From: Pseudomonadota bacterium
Lineage (GTDB): Bacteria > Pseudomonadota > Gammaproteobacteria > Burkholderiales > Burkholderiaceae_D
NCBI GenBank assembly: GCA_023420795.1
Contig: JAEZVM010000382.1
Coordinates: forward strand, 1 to 8,439
Length of the DNA: 8,439 bases
Direction: 5' to 3'
Below are positions 6,613 through 8,439 of the stretch, in pieces. The notes beneath the pieces are model-generated. The model was not told the origin of the DNA and made no database searches. It was given only the letters and a program-made list of their open reading frames with translations. The position numbers and the translations under genes were made by a program. The number at the start of each line of letters is the position of its first letter. Within the stretch, counting starts at the first letter, position 1.

Positions 6613-7791
6613 ATGACTGATGCCGTCATCGTATCCACCGCCCGTACCGGCCTGGCCAAATCCTGGAAGGGCGCCTTCAACATGACCCATGGCGCGACCA
6701 TGGGCGGCCATGTGCTGAAAGCCGCGATCGAACGCGCGAAGATCGATGCGGGCGAGGTGGAAGACGTCATCATGGGCTGTGCCAATCCGGAGGGCGCGAC
6801 CGGCAGCAACATCGCGCGCCAGATCGCGCTGCGCGCCGGATGCCCGGTCTCCACCGCCGGCATGACCATCAACCGCTTCTGCTCTTCCGGCCTGCAGACC
6901 ATCGCTACTGCCGCACAGCGCATCATCGCTGGCGAAGGCGATATCTATGCGGCGGGCGGCGTCGAGTCGATCTCCTGCGTGCAGCAGGAAATGAACATGC
7001 ACATGATCATGGATCCGTGGCTCAAGGCGAACAAGCCGGAAATCTACTGGCCGATGCTGCAGACCGCCGAGAACGTCGCCAAGCGTTACAACATCGGCAA
7101 GGATCGCCAGGACGAATATGGCGTGCAAAGCCAGCAGCGCGCTGCTGCCGCGCAGGCGGCCGGCAAGTTCAACGACGAGATCGTGCCGATGACCACCGTG
7201 ATGGGCGTGGCCGACAAGGAAAGCGGCATGCTGGTCACGCGCGAAGTGACGATCTCCGCCGACGAAGGTATTCGTGCCGACACCACGCTCGAAGGCGTGT
7301 CGAAAATTCGTACCGCGGTCCCGGGCGGTGTGATCACCGCCGGCAATGCCAGCCAGTTCTCCGATGGCGCTTCGGTAGCGATCGTCATGAACAGCAAGAT
7401 CGCCGAACAGAAGGGCCTGCAGCCGCTCGGCGTCTTCCGCGGCTTTGCGGTGGCCGGCTGCGAGCCGGACGAGATGGGCATCGGCCCGGTATTCGCGATT
7501 CCGAAGCTGCTGAAGAAGACCGGTCTGAAGGTTGAAGACATCGGCCTGTGGGAGCTGAATGAAGCATTCGCGGTGCAGGTGCTGTATTGCGCCGACAAGC
7601 TCGGCATTCCGATGGATCGCCTGAACGTCAATGGCGGCGCGATTGCGGTCGGCCATCCGTACGGTGTGTCCGGCGCGCGCCTGACCGGCCATGCGCTAAT
7701 CGAGGGCAAGCGCCGCGGCGCGAAGTACGTGGTCGTCACGATGTGCATCGGCGGCGGCCAGGGCGCTGCCGGCCTGTTCGAAGTCGTTTAA
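6613..7791 (+). CDS. Acetyl-CoA C-acyltransferase (3-ketoacyl-CoA thiolase family)
   Basis: Thiolase of 392 residues, the normal length. It would cleave a 3-ketoacyl-CoA with CoA to acetyl-CoA and a shortened acyl-CoA, or run the reverse condensation; it is cytoplasmic. The full catalytic set is visible: nucleophile Cys90 in NRFCSSGLQT, Asn316 in NEAFA, His348 in GHPYGVSG and Cys378 in MCIGGGQGAA. CSSG at the nucleophile is closer to degradative ketoacyl-CoA thiolases than to the CGSG of acetoacetyl-CoA thiolases such as AtoB or PhaA, so a beta-oxidation role is favoured. Substrate chain length is not readable. The ATG has AAGGAG at 6601-6606 with 6-nt spacing. The gene is divergent from an MHS transporter, and an acyl-CoA dehydrogenase gene begins 116 bp downstream past a terminator. 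The three may form one catabolic module, but this thiolase appears to be transcribed alone. FadA, PcaF or other fad names are not assigned, for lack of specific evidence. Confidence 0.93.
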   Translation: MTDAVIVSTARTGLAKSWKGAFNMTHGATMGGHVLKAAIERAKIDAGEVEDVIMGCANPEGATGSNIARQIALRAGCPVSTAGMTINRFCSSGLQTIATAAQRIIAGEGDIYAAGGVESISCVQQEMNMHMIMDPWLKANKPEIYWPMLQTAENVAKRYNIGKDRQDEYGVQSQQRAAAAQAAGKFNDEIVPMTTVMGVADKESGMLVTREVTISADEGIRADTTLEGVSKIRTAVPGGVITAGNASQFSDGASVAIVMNSKIAEQKGLQPLGVFRGFAVAGCEPDEMGIGPVFAIPKLLKKTGLKVEDIGLWELNEAFAVQVLYCADKLGIPMDRLNVNGGAIAVGHPYGVSGARLTGHALIEGKRRGAKYVVVTMCIGGGQGAAGLFEVV

Positions 7792-7794
7792 TTG

Positions 7795-7826
7795 AAAACA
7801 TGGGCGCCGCAAGCGCCCATGTTTTT
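7795..7826 (+). terminator. Intrinsic terminator of the thiolase gene
   Basis: The arms 7795-7807 and 7813-7825 are perfectly complementary over 13 bp. The core CATGGGCGC is GC-rich, the outer part is A:T, and the loop is five bases (CGCAA). The right arm ends in a run of five T. It begins three bases after the stop codon, so transcription of the thiolase gene probably ends here and the downstream gene needs its own promoter. Confidence 0.93.
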
Positions 7827-7875
7827 ATAGACGCCGTTCGACGTCCGTCTGTCTTATTTCACTGTTTGATCATGC

Positions 7876-7893
7876 ATGCGGCGCACGCCGCAT
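7876..7893. repeat. Near-perfect palindrome in the acyl-CoA dehydrogenase leader
   Basis: ATGCGGCG at 7876-7883 and CGCCGCAT at 7886-7893 are exact inverted copies separated by two bases. The site is immediately upstream of the ribosome-binding site (GAGGT, 7898-7902) and follows other short palindromes (TGATCA, GCATGC). It could be an operator for a dimeric repressor such as a TetR- or GntR-type regulator, or an RNA hairpin of 7 bp with a GCAC loop next to the ribosome-binding site. No T-run follows, so it is not a terminator. Confidence 0.45.
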
Positions 7894-7907
7894 ATGCGAG
7901 GTTTGCC

Positions 7908-8439
7908 ATGCAATCGAAAATCGTTTCACGTCGTGACCTGGAGTTCATGCTGTATGAACTGCTGAACGCCGAAGAGTTGACCAAGCGCCAACGCTATGCC
8001 GACCATACGCGCGAAACCTTCAACGCGGCGCTGGATACCTGCGAACAGATCGCGACCGACCTGTTTGCGCCGCATAACAAGCAGAACGACCAGCAGGAAC
8101 CGCATTTCGACGGCGATAAGGTCCACATCAACCCGGAAGTGAAGACTGCGCTGAAGGCCTTCTGCGACGCAGGCCTGATGGCCGCTGGCCAGGATTACGA
8201 CTTCGGCGGCATGCAGCTGCCGTGCGTCATAGAAAAAGCGGGTTTTGCCTACTTCAAGGGCGCCAACGTCGGCACCTCCGCTTATCCCTTCCTCACCATT
8301 GGTAACGCCAACACGCTGCTCAAATGCGCAACGCCGGAACAGATAGCAACTTTCGTGAAGCCGATGATGGAAGGTCGCTTCTTCGGCACCATGTGCCTGT
8401 CGGAGCCGCAGGCAGGCTCGTCGCTGTCGGACATCGTCA
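7908..8439 (+). CDS. Acyl-CoA dehydrogenase, N-terminal 177 residues (3' end outside window)
   Basis: FAD-dependent enzyme that would introduce the 2,3 double bond in an acyl-CoA, the first step of beta-oxidation; it is cytoplasmic and passes electrons to electron-transfer flavoprotein. The first 35 residues (RRDLEFMLYELLNAEEL) match the N-terminal extension typical of the long, roughly 600-residue acyl-CoA dehydrogenases, as in DmdC-like and other FadE-like proteins. The usual helical N-terminal domain follows (AGQDYDFGG near 153-161 by family order). The FAD-contacting block CLSEPQAGSS lies at 163-172, just before the edge. The catalytic base and C-terminal domain lie beyond the window. The ATG has GAGGT five bases upstream; an in-frame ATG at 7872 has no ribosome-binding site and is rejected. 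No clear promoter was found in the 80 bp after the thiolase terminator. The substrate is unknown; proximity to a thiolase supports acid catabolism. Confidence 0.9.
   Translation, partial: MQSKIVSRRDLEFMLYELLNAEELTKRQRYADHTRETFNAALDTCEQIATDLFAPHNKQNDQQEPHFDGDKVHINPEVKTALKAFCDAGLMAAGQDYDFGGMQLPCVIEKAGFAYFKGANVGTSAYPFLTIGNANTLLKCATPEQIATFVKPMMEGRFFGTMCLSEPQAGSSLSDIV

Noticed and set aside
6586..7692. 368-residue open frame on the minus strand
   Set aside because: It is antisense to the thiolase, which has a full catalytic set and a good ribosome-binding site. The reverse product shows only low-complexity Arg/His/Ala sequence.
7876..7893. Palindrome as a second terminator after the thiolase
   Set aside because: No T-run follows on either strand, and a strong terminator already lies at 7795-7826.

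Overview
The window looks like ordinary chromosome from a Gram-negative, fairly GC-rich proteobacterium. My best guess is a betaproteobacterium (Burkholderiales, possibly Oxalobacteraceae). That rests on remembered resemblance of the NadB, PurT, thiolase and acyl-CoA dehydrogenase sequences, not on a search. I see no phage, insertion sequence, CRISPR array, tRNA or rRNA, and no clear sign of horizontal transfer. Six protein genes are supported; the first and last are cut by the window edges.

Left part (1-4500): nadB (L-aspartate oxidase, minus strand, 3' end missing) is divergent from a large membrane-anchored or exported Ntn-hydrolase of the penicillin acylase family (827-3256, plus). A candidate sigma-70 promoter and a ribosome-binding site facing a small hairpin lie between them. 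The acylase gene converges on purT (formate-dependent GAR transformylase, minus) with only 6 bp between stop codons. A stem-loop inside the last acylase codons could end purT transcription.

Middle (4500-6612): an intrinsic terminator with a UUCG loop separates purT from the gene upstream of it on the same strand. That gene encodes an MFS transporter of the metabolite:H+ symporter type, with an unusual soluble insertion of about 120 residues containing two cysteines. A 301-bp AT-rich divergent intergenic region follows, carrying several repeats and dyads.

Right part (6613-8439): an acetyl-CoA acyltransferase (thiolase) with its own strong terminator is followed by the start of a long-type acyl-CoA dehydrogenase, whose leader holds a near-perfect palindrome. 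Together with the divergent transporter, this suggests a small uptake and beta-oxidation module for an organic or fatty acid of unknown identity. nadB (NAD synthesis) and purT (purine synthesis) are housekeeping genes with no obvious link to it.

I did not find a convincing new biological system. The points most worth checking are the transporter insertion, the regulatory-looking repeats in the divergent region, the palindrome before the acyl-CoA dehydrogenase, and the acylase's substrate and translational start region.
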